DNA of 64,000 bases from Biformimicrobium ophioploci (GTDB taxonomy: Bacteria; Pseudomonadota; Gammaproteobacteria; Pseudomonadales; Cellvibrionaceae): assembly GCF_030270605.1 (NCBI RefSeq), contig NZ_BSYJ01000004.1, positions 1 through 64,000 of the forward strand, read 5' to 3'. Under the pieces are notes generated by a model. It was given only the letters and a program-made list of their open reading frames with translations, did no database searches and was not told where the DNA came from. Made by a program: the position numbers and the translations under genes. Positions 17,440 to 25,518 of this stretch are shown here, piece after piece; position 1 is the stretch's first letter, and each line of letters begins with the position of its first letter.

Positions 17440-17456
17440 CCTGGCCAGCTATCGAT

Positions 17457-17483
17457 AAACCCCGCGCTGCGGGGTTTATTTTT
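17457..17483 (+). terminator. intrinsic terminator of the narGHJI-ppiC operon
   Basis: AAACCCCGC and GCGGGGTTT form a perfect 9-bp stem around the loop GCT, followed by ATTTTTAT. It lies 18 bases after the PpiC stop codon, the classical form of a Rho-independent terminator. Confidence 0.92.
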
Positions 17484-17511
17484 ATCCGGGGAAAATATTT
17501 TGGGGGTAAGC

Positions 17512-18690
17512 ATGTCGCACACTGAAACCGCGACGGACATTGCGATTGTGGGCGCCGGCCCGGCCGGGCTGGCACTGGCCGCGCTGCTGGCCGGCAGCGG
17601 CTATCGACTGATGCTGCTGGAGCGGCAGCCTGAGGAAGCGCTGGCTGCGCCGCAGGACGATGGCCGCGAGATAGCGCTGACGCACAAATCCGTGCGCCTG
17701 TTGAAGCAGATCGGTGCCTGGTCGTTGCTGCGGGACGATGAGGTGGCGCCGCTGCGCGCGGCGCATGTCACCGATGGCGCCTCGCCTTACTGCCTGGCAT
17801 TCCCGGGCAGCGAACGCGGCCCGCTCGGTTTTATCGTGCCGAATTACGCCATTCGCCGGGTGCTGTTCGAATGTGTATCGGCGCAGGCGAATGTCACACT
17901 GCGGGTGGGTGTCAGCGTCACTGGCCTGGACGGCCGCGGCAGCCTGCGCCAGTTGCAACTCGACAGTGGCGATCTTGTTGAAGCGCCGCTGGTGGTCGCA
18001 GCGGACAGTCGTTTTTCCGAGGTGCGGCGCATGGCCGGCATAGGCGCGGATATGCGCGACTTTGGCCGCACCGCGATTGTCGGGCGCGTGCGCACCGAGC
18101 GCGATCACGAGGGTATCGCGCGTGAGTGCTTTGGCTACGGCAGTACCCTGGCGCTGTTGCCCCTGGCCGAGCAGACGCTGTCATCCGCGGTGGTTACGGT
18201 GCCGTCGAACCGCGCCGAAGCCATCAGTGCCCTGTCCGGAGAAGACTTTGCCCGCCACGTGCTGCGCGAAAGCGATGCCGCACTCGGTGGGGTACGCTGC
18301 GAGGACGCGCGTTTCTCCTATCCGCTGGTTGGGGTCTACGCCCGGCAGTTTTACAGCCGGCGTTTTGCGCTGGCGGGCGATGCGGCCGTGGGTATGCACC
18401 CGGTGACCGCGCACGGCTTCAACCTGGGCCTTGCCAGTGCGGACAGCCTTGCCGCGGAGCTTCTGAAATTGCGCGGGCTCGCGGATGAAAAGCCGCTGCA
18501 GCGTGCGCTGGGGCGTTTCCAGTTCAGGCACCGGCTGGAGTCACTGCCGATCTATGAAGGCACCAATAAGGTGGTGGGCCTGTTTACAGATGAGCGAGCG
18601 CCGGCGAAACTGATACGTAAGGCGGTGCTGCGGGTCAGTAACCTGCTGCCACCGATCAGGAAGGCGATTACCTATCAGTTGACGCGCTGA
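17512..18690 (+). CDS. UbiH/VisC-family FAD-dependent hydroxylase
   Basis: A 392-residue flavoprotein. The FAD-binding GxGxxG is in 'DIAIVGAGPAGLALAALLAG' at about residues 8-27; the second FAD motif 'FALAGDAAVGMHPVTAHGFN' is near 285-305, with the GD and HP residues of the aromatic hydroxylase family. This family carries out ring hydroxylations in ubiquinone synthesis. The exact step (ubiF, ubiH, ubiI or a specialised one) cannot be fixed here. ATG 17512 has GGGGGT upstream; a TTG at 17500 is the alternative. It follows the nar terminator and is probably its own unit with the LOG gene. Confidence 0.85.
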   Translation: MSHTETATDIAIVGAGPAGLALAALLAGSGYRLMLLERQPEEALAAPQDDGREIALTHKSVRLLKQIGAWSLLRDDEVAPLRAAHVTDGASPYCLAFPGSERGPLGFIVPNYAIRRVLFECVSAQANVTLRVGVSVTGLDGRGSLRQLQLDSGDLVEAPLVVAADSRFSEVRRMAGIGADMRDFGRTAIVGRVRTERDHEGIARECFGYGSTLALLPLAEQTLSSAVVTVPSNRAEAISALSGEDFARHVLRESDAALGGVRCEDARFSYPLVGVYARQFYSRRFALAGDAAVGMHPVTAHGFNLGLASADSLAAELLKLRGLADEKPLQRALGRFQFRHRLESLPIYEGTNKVVGLFTDERAPAKLIRKAVLRVSNLLPPIRKAITYQLTR

Positions 18691-18756
18691 CATCCCGGAT
18701 GCCGATCCGGCTGCCGCGCCAACTCGTGACGGCGCGGGCAGGGCACAGGGAACGGC

Positions 18757-19647
18757 ATGGCCAACAGTGACGAAGATAACTCGGAATATGGCGAAGACAG
18801 CCCCGCCAGTGATAAGGGCCCGGGCTCGGTAAGCGCACTGCTCGCCACCGCGGCCGAGGATGTCGCGAATGCGGCTATGGACGGGGTGTGCGATATCAGC
18901 ACCAACAACGCCTATCGCCTGGCCTACGATGACCTCTGCTTTATGTTGCGCGATGAATCCCGCGCGACCCGGCTGATGCTCGAGTGGATGAAGGTCGACC
19001 TGCTGCTGAAGGACAAGGGCGTCGACGCCACCGCGGTATTCTTCGGCAGTGCGCGCGAGCAGTGTGGCACCAGTCCCTCGGGCGAATCCTATTACCAGGC
19101 CGCGCGGCAGCTTGCCTATCGCGTGGCCGAACATGGCCAGCAGCACCCGGATGAGCGGGTGACTGTGGTCAGCGGTGGCGGGCCGGGCATCATGGAAGCG
19201 GCCAACCGGGGTGCCAGTGAAGCCGGTGCCATCACCGCCGGTTTCAATATCGTGCTGCCGCACGAGCAGAACCCCAATCCCTATATCACCCCGGAGCTCT
19301 GTTTCCGCTTCCACTATTTCGCCATGCGCAAGCTGCACTTTATGGTGCGCGCCCGCGCACTGGTCTGCTTCCCCGGCGGCTACGGCACCCTGGATGAGCT
19401 GTTCGATGCACTGACCCTGTTGCAGACGCGCAAGACCCGCGCGCTGGTGGTGGTGCTCTACGGCAGTGCTTTCTGGAAGCGGCTGGTGGACTTCGATTTG
19501 CTGGTGGAGTCCGGCTATATCAGCCGCAAGGACATCGACTTTTTTCACCTGGTGGATAGCGTGGACGAAGCCATGCACTGCCTCGGCCAGCAGCTCGGCT
19601 GGCACACGGTGACCGCGGAGGGTGGAGGAGACGACTCTTGCGCCTGA
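18757..19647 (+). CDS. LOG-family nucleotide phosphoribohydrolase
   Basis: A 296-residue Rossmann-fold protein of the LOG/TIGR00730 family. The hallmark 'PGGYGTLDELFDALTLLQ' lies at about residue 207, preceded by 'VSGGGPGIMEAANRGA' and 'GFNIVLPHEQNPN'. Characterised members hydrolyse nucleoside 5'-monophosphates such as AMP or cytokinin precursors. The first 40 residues are acidic and low in complexity, longer than in short LOG proteins. Its end overlaps the TTG start of the beta-CASP gene by ten bases, so the two are coupled. Confidence 0.85.
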   Translation: MANSDEDNSEYGEDSPASDKGPGSVSALLATAAEDVANAAMDGVCDISTNNAYRLAYDDLCFMLRDESRATRLMLEWMKVDLLLKDKGVDATAVFFGSAREQCGTSPSGESYYQAARQLAYRVAEHGQQHPDERVTVVSGGGPGIMEAANRGASEAGAITAGFNIVLPHEQNPNPYITPELCFRFHYFAMRKLHFMVRARALVCFPGGYGTLDELFDALTLLQTRKTRALVVVLYGSAFWKRLVDFDLLVESGYISRKDIDFFHLVDSVDEAMHCLGQQLGWHTVTAEGGGDDSCA

Positions 19648-20987
19648 CGTTCCTCGGTGCCACGGATACGGTGACCGGCTCCAGGTACCTGGTGGAGTCC
19701 GGCAACACCCGGCTGCTGGTGGACTGCGGCATGTACCAGGGCGTAAAGGTGCTGCGCGAGCGCAACTGGAAAAAAATGCCGGAGCTCGAACGCCTCGATG
19801 CGGTGGTACTGACCCACGCTCACCTGGACCACAGCGGCTACTTGCCACGCCTTGCGCGTCTGGGGATCGATTGCCCGGTGTATTGCAGCAGTGGCACTGC
19901 GGCGCTGTGTGCGGTATTGCTGCCGGATGCGGCCTACCTGCAGGAAGAGGACGCCCGCTATGCCAACAAGCACGGTTTCAGCCGCCACTCGCCGGCGGAG
20001 CCCCTGTACGATCGCGAGGACGCGCAGCGAGTACTCGCCAACCTGCAACCGCTGGCACTACACAGTACGCAGCGTATCGGTGACCTCACCATCCAGTTGA
20101 GCCCGGTCGGGCATATCCTTGGCGCCTGTGCGGTGCATATCGATGACGGCAATACGCGCCTGGTGTTCTCCGGTGATGTGGGGCGCCAGCAGGATGAGCT
20201 GATGTATCCGCCAGAGCCCCTGCCGCGGGCGGACGCGCTGGTGGTGGAATCCACCTACGGGGACCGGTTGCACGAGCCCTGTGACGTCAGCGCGCTGCTC
20301 GAGGAAATTATCCTGATGACCACCGGGCGCGGCGGCAGTGTGTTGATCCCCGCGTTTGCGGTGGGCCGTGCGCAGCTTCTGCTACTGCATCTGGCGCGCC
20401 TGAAACAGGCGGGCCGGATTCCTTCGGTGCCGGTCTTCCTGAACAGTCCCATGGCGATCTCTGCCACCGAGATCTACCAGCGCTTTCATCGCGAGTTGCG
20501 TATCAGCAGCGCCGACTGTGCCCTGATCGACAAGGCCACCCGCTATGTGCGCAGCGTGGAAGAGTCCATCGCGCTGACACAAAATCCGTATCCGTCGGTG
20601 ATCATCAGTGCGTCCGGCATGGCCAGTGGCGGACGCGTGCTGCACCATATGAAATCGCTGCTCGGCGATACCCGCAACAGTATGGTGTTTGTGGGTTACC
20701 AGGCGGTGGGTACGCGCGGCCAGGCCATTGTGGGCGGTGCGCCGCAGGTGAAGATCCACGGCCAGTATTACCCGGTACGCGCGCAGGTGCATGACCTCGG
20801 CGCCCTGTCGGCCCACGGTGACTACGAGGATATCCTCACCTGGCTGGAAAAAACGGGACAGCCACCGCAGCAGGTGTTTGTCACTCACGGTGAGCGGCAG
20901 GCGGCGGACGCCATGCGGGTGCAACTCCGCGACCGGCTCGGCTGGAGCGCACGGGTACCGGAGCTGCGGGAGCGTGTGGACTTGTAG
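19638..20987 (+). CDS. MBL-fold beta-CASP RNA-processing-type metallo-hydrolase
   Basis: A 449-residue enzyme of the CPSF/TTHA0252 type. The metallo-beta-lactamase metal motif is 'THAHLDHSG' (about residues 57-65), with later ligands in 'PVGHILGACAVHI' and 'FSGDVGR'. A beta-CASP insert follows ('PAFAVGRAQLLLLHL', 'SASGMASGGRVLHH'), and the C-terminal RMMBL piece has 'LGALSAHGDYEDIL'. Relatives are RNA nucleases. The start is a TTG at 19638 with GGAGGAGA nine bases upstream, inside the end of the LOG gene; no ATG suits the conserved start 'LTFLGATDTVTGSRY'. Confidence 0.87.
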   Translation: MRLTFLGATDTVTGSRYLVESGNTRLLVDCGMYQGVKVLRERNWKKMPELERLDAVVLTHAHLDHSGYLPRLARLGIDCPVYCSSGTAALCAVLLPDAAYLQEEDARYANKHGFSRHSPAEPLYDREDAQRVLANLQPLALHSTQRIGDLTIQLSPVGHILGACAVHIDDGNTRLVFSGDVGRQQDELMYPPEPLPRADALVVESTYGDRLHEPCDVSALLEEIILMTTGRGGSVLIPAFAVGRAQLLLLHLARLKQAGRIPSVPVFLNSPMAISATEIYQRFHRELRISSADCALIDKATRYVRSVEESIALTQNPYPSVIISASGMASGGRVLHHMKSLLGDTRNSMVFVGYQAVGTRGQAIVGGAPQVKIHGQYYPVRAQVHDLGALSAHGDYEDILTWLEKTGQPPQQVFVTHGERQAADAMRVQLRDRLGWSARVPELRERVDL

Positions 20988-21020
20988 CGTTTTGGTTTTC
21001 GTTGAATGGGTAGAAGTGCA

Positions 21021-21129
21021 GGTAATGCTGCAGGGGATATTTTTCAAAACCTTGCGCGCCATGGACGGCGCGCAGGAGCTACAGGGAAGTATTCATGCGT
21101 TTTTGAAAAATACCCCCTGTAGCATTGCC
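21021..21129. repeat. palindromic repeat element, copy A
   Basis: Left arm 21021-21049 and right arm 21101-21129 are 29 bases each and complementary except for three positions. Inside is a smaller stem (GCGCGCC at 21054-21060 with GGCGCGC at 21067-21073) and the segment GGAGCTACAGGGAAGTATT at 21075-21093. The same segment and architecture recur at 30640-30754 with different outer arms. It lies between the convergent ends of the beta-CASP and Usp genes, where it could also act as a terminator. No transposase or target-site duplication was recognised. Confidence 0.85.
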
Positions 21130-21149
21130 GCCCAGAGCATCATAAAAGC

Positions 21150-22019
21150 CTAGGGCACTACCAGCACATCGGTATTGGCCCTGCCCAGGATGCGCTCGGC
21201 AGTGTTGCCAAGCAGCAGGCGCCCGGCGCCTTCGCGCACGCCGCGGCCGACAATCATCAGTTTGGCCTTGTTGCGGTCCACCACCCGGTTGATCTCGCGC
21301 GCCGGCTTGCCGGCGAGCAGGTGCATCTGGCTGCTCTCGACGCCGGCCTTGTCCAGCAGCCCCTGGATCACCGGCTCCATGGCCCGCATTTTTTCCGCGT
21401 GGTCTTCCGGCTTCGGTGCAATGCCCAGCTCTTCCAGAATCCCTGAGAACGGCAGGCAGGCGGCTACTTCCAGTTGCGAGTCCAGGCGGCTGGCAAAATC
21501 GCCACCGGCGGCCAGCACGCGGCCGTTGAGTTGCTGGTGCAGTTCGTTGTCCAGCGCCGGGTCCAGTGCCGCAACCACTTTCTCACGCTTGATCCACGGG
21601 GTGTTCACCGCGAGCCATACCGGTACCGGTGCGTGCTCGATCAGGCGCCAGTCGATGGAGCCGAAGCCGCCCTTGCCGTACTGCTTCTGCGCGGTTTTGA
21701 TGACCAGGTCGTAGGAGTGGGTCGCCATATGTTCCAGCGCCCAGCCGGCAATATCGAAGTACCAGATGGCCTCGGTCTCGGTGTTGTCCGGTAACTGGTA
21801 CTTGTCCCGCAGGGACTCCATCCAGTGCTCGCGTCCCTGCTTCATTTCCGCAATCAGGTCGGTGGAGACGTCGTACATGTGCGGCGCCGAGACCATGGGC
21901 TCGTACACAAAGCTCATCAGGTGCAGCTGCACATTGTTTTTCCCGGCAAAATCCAGCGCGCGCTGCAGGGCAATCTGCTCGTGCTTGGGCTTGTCCAGAA
22001 TCACCAGAACCTTTTTCAT
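21150..22019 (-). CDS. universal stress protein with two Usp domains (UspE-like)
   Basis: A 289-residue cytoplasmic protein. The first Usp domain starts 'MKKVLVILDKPKHEQIALQRALDFA' across residues 1-25, and the second ends with the nucleotide-binding loop 'VGRGVREGAGRLLLGNTAER', which has the G-x2-G-x9-G-(S/T/N) spacing. Two-domain proteins of this size match E. coli UspE. Genes of this type are often controlled by FNR/Anr, and an FNR box lies about 100 bases upstream in the shared region with hemN. The role (anaerobic survival, energy stress) is inferred. Confidence 0.87.
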   Translation of the reverse strand: MKKVLVILDKPKHEQIALQRALDFAGKNNVQLHLMSFVYEPMVSAPHMYDVSTDLIAEMKQGREHWMESLRDKYQLPDNTETEAIWYFDIAGWALEHMATHSYDLVIKTAQKQYGKGGFGSIDWRLIEHAPVPVWLAVNTPWIKREKVVAALDPALDNELHQQLNGRVLAAGGDFASRLDSQLEVAACLPFSGILEELGIAPKPEDHAEKMRAMEPVIQGLLDKAGVESSQMHLLAGKPAREINRVVDRNKAKLMIVGRGVREGAGRLLLGNTAERILGRANTDVLVVP

Positions 22020-22114
22020 TCTTCTCTCCCGTGTCTGCTATCCGTCGCGCCGCGACGCTGGGGTCTTGTGACTGATCCGTTTCTAACATGTTATTCGGTG
22101 TGCTGCCACCGGGG

Positions 22115-22128
22115 TTGACCTAGATCAA
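22115..22128. promoter_or_regulatory. FNR/Anr box between usp and hemN
   Basis: TTGACCTAGATCAA differs from the FNR consensus TTGAT-N4-ATCAA at one base. A centre at 22121.5 with the usual -41.5 position predicts hemN transcription near 22163, and a weak -10 (GATAGG) lies about ten bases before that. An fnr-type gene is encoded 1.6 kb away. Confidence 0.85.
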
Positions 22129-22212
22129 GCACTCTTTTGGCGCCCGGGGATAGGCTTGCGACATTACTATTTACCCTCCTTCTCCCCCGTTTTTACCGGA
22201 GAACCCTGCACG

Positions 22213-23595
22213 ATGACCGCAGCCACCCAATGCGAGGCACGGGATCTGACACCCGAGTTGCTCGCGCGCTACAGCGGCCCCTGTCCGCGCTACACGTCTT
22301 ATCCGACGGCGGATCGCTTCGGCCCGATCGGCGGCCTGCACCCGTGGGATGCGCTGCGCGATGTGAAGACATTGTCGCTGTATGTGCATATCCCGTTCTG
22401 CCATTCGCTGTGCTACTTCTGCGCCTGTAACAAGGTGATTACCAACCAGTATGGCCTCGCCTCCAGCTATCTCGACGTTTTGCTGGAGGAGGCGCGCTGG
22501 TACAAGGACAAGGTGGCGGATGCACCGGTGATCCAGCTGCACCTGGGGGGCGGCACACCCACGTTCCTGAATGACACCGACCTGCGCCGCATGGTGGAGG
22601 GCCTGTCCGGGATCTTTAACCTGACCCCCGGCAAGGACGTGGAGTACAGCATCGAGGCGGATCCGCGCACGCTCAGGATCGAGACCCTGGATACGCTGCG
22701 TGAACTGGGCTTCAATCGCCTCAGCAAGGGCATCCAGGACTTCAACCCGCAGGTGCAGAAAGCCATCAACCGCCTTTGCGGTGCCGACCAGGTGGCGGCG
22801 CTCACCAGCGCTGCGCGTGACAAGGGCTTCAATTCCATTTCCTATGACCTGATCTACGGCCTGCCGCACCAGACAGTGGCCTCGTTGGAGCGCACCATCG
22901 AGCGCGTGATCGAGCTGGCGCCGGACCGCATCGCGCTGTACCACTACGCGCACCTGCCGCACCGTTTCAAGGCGCAGCGCCTGATCGACACCGATGCCAC
23001 CCCGAGTGCGGCGGACAAGATCGACATGCAGCTGGCCGCGGTGGCGGCGCTGGAAGCGGCCGGGTTCGAGAGCCTCGGCATGGATCACTTTGCGCGCCCG
23101 GACGACGAACTGTGCCGCGCCGCGCGTGAGGGCGCGCTGAAGCGCAACTTCCAGGGCTACACGGTGATGCCGGCGGATGCGCTGGTGGGGCTCGGTGCCT
23201 CCGCTATCAGCTATACGAGCGATGGTTTCTGGCAGAACCAGCACAAGGTCAAGGAGTATGTGGCGGCGGTCAAGGAGACGGGCTCTGCGGCATTCCGTGG
23301 CTGGACCCTGGATGCGGACGACCGCCTGCGCCAGCACATTGTGATGGAGCTGATGTGCCGCATGGCGCTGGACAAGGCCGAGATCTCGGCGATGGTGCGG
23401 GCGCCGTTCGACGCCTACTTCGCCCCGGAGCTGGCGCGTCTGGCACCGATGGTGGCCGATGGCCTGGTGCAGGACGACGCCGCCAGCCTGCGCATCACCC
23501 CGCGCGGGCGCTGGTTCGCGCGCAATGTGGCATCCGCGTTCGATGCCCACCTACACGCCGGCGAGAACCAGACCAGGTATTCACGCGTCTTGTAA
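22213..23595 (+). CDS. hemN: oxygen-independent coproporphyrinogen III oxidase HemN
   Basis: A 460-residue radical SAM enzyme that decarboxylates coproporphyrinogen III to protoporphyrinogen IX without oxygen in heme synthesis. The [4Fe-4S] ligands are in 'HIPFCHSLCYFCACNK', which has the extended CxxxCxxCxC pattern of true HemN rather than HemW. The N-terminal 'RYTSYPTADRF' is a HemN hallmark. ATG 22213 is preferred (GGAGA upstream), since 19 more residues from 22156 would not match the family. The FNR box at 22115 predicts anaerobic induction, which supplies heme for NarI. Confidence 0.93.
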   Translation: MTAATQCEARDLTPELLARYSGPCPRYTSYPTADRFGPIGGLHPWDALRDVKTLSLYVHIPFCHSLCYFCACNKVITNQYGLASSYLDVLLEEARWYKDKVADAPVIQLHLGGGTPTFLNDTDLRRMVEGLSGIFNLTPGKDVEYSIEADPRTLRIETLDTLRELGFNRLSKGIQDFNPQVQKAINRLCGADQVAALTSAARDKGFNSISYDLIYGLPHQTVASLERTIERVIELAPDRIALYHYAHLPHRFKAQRLIDTDATPSAADKIDMQLAAVAALEAAGFESLGMDHFARPDDELCRAAREGALKRNFQGYTVMPADALVGLGASAISYTSDGFWQNQHKVKEYVAAVKETGSAAFRGWTLDADDRLRQHIVMELMCRMALDKAEISAMVRAPFDAYFAPELARLAPMVADGLVQDDAASLRITPRGRWFARNVASAFDAHLHAGENQTRYSRVL

Positions 23596-23741
23596 GGCGC
23601 TGCGCAAAGGCGGGGCGCAACTTCGCTGGCAGCCTGGACCAATGTCCCGGTTGCTGCGGGAGTATGGAGGCGGGACAACAGCCAAAAGCAGGGTTACAAT
23701 CGGGTTTTCAAGCTTGAACACCCGTTGAAGACCGATTGCGC

Positions 23742-24494
23742 ATGGATCAAATCAAGTCCCCAGTTCGTTGTGGTAATTGCTCTGTCCGCCGCCTGTGCCT
23801 GCCGGCCGGCCTGTCCGATCAGGACGTGGACAAGCTGGAGGCTGTGACCAAGAAGAAACAGATCGTCAAGGCTGGCGAGCGCCTGTATGGCGCCGGCGAC
23901 AGCTTCAGCAACCTGTTCGCAATCCGCTCCGGCAGCTTCAAGACCGCGGTGATCGCTGCCGATGGCGACACCCAGGTGACCCACTTCGCCCTGCCGGGTG
24001 AGATCCTCGGCCTCGACGCCTATTCCGGTCGCACCCACCCGAGTTACGCCGAGGCACTGGAAACCAGCAGCGTGTGCGTACTGCCGTTCGCGCGCCTGGA
24101 AGAACTGGCGCAGGCGGTGCCGGCGCTGCAGCAGCAGATCTACGCCATCTTCTCCGAGGAGCTGCAGCAGGAAAACGAGATCCTGATGCTGCTGGGCAAG
24201 CGCTCTGCCGACACGCGCCTGGCAGCGATGCTGATCAATATTTCCAGCCGCTACGCGCGCCGCGGTTACTCCTCCACCCGCTTTGTACTGTCGATGCCGC
24301 GTACCGATATCGCCAATTACCTGGGCCTCACTGCAGAGACGGTCAGCCGCCTGTTTTCGCGCTTCCAGAAAGAAGGCCTTATTCGTGTGGCCCAGCGCGA
24401 TGTGGAAATCACGGACCTGATTGGCCTGAGTGAACTGGCCGGCACCCACTGCAGCTTCGATGAAAGCGAACTGGGGCGCAACTCCGTTTCCTGA
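23742..24494 (+). CDS. fnr: FNR/Anr oxygen-sensing transcription factor
   Basis: A 250-residue CRP/FNR-family regulator. All four iron-sulphur ligands of FNR are present: C10, C13 and C19 ('RCGNCSVRRLC') and C112 ('SSVCVLPF'). The effector-type beta roll covers about 30-130, the dimer helix follows, and the helix-turn-helix 'MPRTDIANYLGLTAETVSRL' contains the E-x2-S-R recognition residues that read TTGAT. It activates anaerobic genes when oxygen is absent. FNR boxes before hemN/usp, hsp20 and hemerythrin in this window are likely targets. A TTG at 23736 is an alternative start. Confidence 0.94.
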   Translation: MDQIKSPVRCGNCSVRRLCLPAGLSDQDVDKLEAVTKKKQIVKAGERLYGAGDSFSNLFAIRSGSFKTAVIAADGDTQVTHFALPGEILGLDAYSGRTHPSYAEALETSSVCVLPFARLEELAQAVPALQQQIYAIFSEELQQENEILMLLGKRSADTRLAAMLINISSRYARRGYSSTRFVLSMPRTDIANYLGLTAETVSRLFSRFQKEGLIRVAQRDVEITDLIGLSELAGTHCSFDESELGRNSVS

Positions 24495-24539
24495 TCGCGA
24501 AAAATCGCGCAACATTGTGCCAGTAAGCGCAAATCCTTT

Positions 24540-24553
24540 TTGACCTGAATCAA
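24540..24553 (+). promoter_or_regulatory. FNR/Anr box and promoter of the hsp20 gene
   Basis: TTGACCTGAATCAA matches the FNR consensus with one mismatch. The centre is at 24546.5, and TATCCT at 24575-24580 is a -10 at the spacing expected for a class II FNR promoter, with a start near 24588 and the hsp20 ATG at 24618. Confidence 0.83.
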
Positions 24554-24617
24554 GCGGCTTGCCGCTGCCGACCTTATCCTAGGGAATGCCAATTCCACAG
24601 CGAAAGGAGACGCAGCC

Positions 24618-25046
24618 ATGAAACTCGTACCCCGAAAATCGTTCTTCGATATGGACCAGCTCTTTCCGGAGTGGTTGCACCACGGACCCTCGTCAGGCCT
24701 CATGACCCCGACGACTTTCGCACCCAAGGTGGATATCCTGGAGCAGGATAACCAGTACAGGATCGTGGCCGACCTGCCCGGGGTAAAACGTGAGGATATT
24801 CACGTTCACCTGGACAACGGCATCCTCACGCTGGAAGCGAAAGTGGAGCAGGAAGACAGGGAGGAGAAGGAGGGGAAGGTCATCCGCAGTGAGCGCTTTA
24901 CCGGAAGCTACCTGCGTCGCTTTGATGTCGGCGACGATGTTTCCGATAGCGATATCAAGGCGGAATTCAAGGACGGCGTGCTGACCCTGACAGCGCCGAA
25001 GAAGGAGCCCAGTGAGCGTCCGGCCACGAAGATCGAAATCAAGTAA
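24618..25046 (+). CDS. Hsp20/alpha-crystallin small heat shock protein
   Basis: A 142-residue ATP-independent chaperone that binds unfolding proteins in the cytoplasm. The alpha-crystallin domain spans about residues 37-130: 'PKVDILEQDNQYRIVADLPG', the 'GILTLEAKVE' strand, and 'AEFKDGVLTLTAPK', the family signature. The C-terminal 'KIEIK' carries an I-x-I type motif used in oligomer assembly. An FNR box 70 bases upstream suggests induction on oxygen loss rather than by heat alone. A terminator follows at 25066. Confidence 0.92.
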   Translation: MKLVPRKSFFDMDQLFPEWLHHGPSSGLMTPTTFAPKVDILEQDNQYRIVADLPGVKREDIHVHLDNGILTLEAKVEQEDREEKEGKVIRSERFTGSYLRRFDVGDDVSDSDIKAEFKDGVLTLTAPKKEPSERPATKIEIK

Positions 25047-25065
25047 CCCAACCTGCAAATGAAGG

Positions 25066-25087
25066 CGGCCGCATAGTGCGGCCGTTT
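25066..25087 (+). terminator. intrinsic terminator after hsp20
   Basis: CGGCCGCA and TGCGGCCG form an 8-bp stem around TAG, followed by TTT. It starts 20 bases after the hsp20 stop. Confidence 0.8.
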
Positions 25088-25518
25088 GATTACCCGGCCC
25101 GGCATTGCGGCCGGCAGTATGATTCTCTTCGCTTTTTTTCTGTTTTCTATATTCCGGGGGTGCTCCTCGACTTGTCCGGTGCTGACAGCAGAAGGTTGCG
25201 CTGCCACCAATCGGGATGCGTGTCACAGAATGTCCGGTACATACGTTTTTAATTGAACGTAGATTTAGCACGCCCATTTCATTTAAGTGGCTGTAATAAA
25301 ATGAAATAGAAGCCCCCCCGATAAACGTCCATAATTCCCTTCGAACGCGCTGCATACAAACCAGTAAACCGCCGGCTTTGTCTTTCCCGGGCTCGCTTTC
25401 CTCGCCCTCTGTATGCCGGGACCATTTACCACCCTGGGTTATCCCACTGGTTTTCGCATCTAAAGCGTTCGAATTTCTCTATATCCTCCGGTTCTCTGGA
25501 ATTCCGGGAAAAATTGTA
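25088..25518 (+). promoter_or_regulatory. AT-richer intergenic region upstream of the RyR module, with an inverted repeat
   Basis: No gene is supported between the hsp20 terminator and the ATG at 25519. At 25276-25284 and 25299-25307 are the exact inverted repeats ATTTCATTT and AAATGAAAT, 14 bases apart, which could be an operator or a small hairpin. A frame is open from 25378, but its extra 47 residues show no conserved feature and lie outside the membrane-channel architecture, so it is treated as leader. The promoter itself is not clear. Confidence 0.4.
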
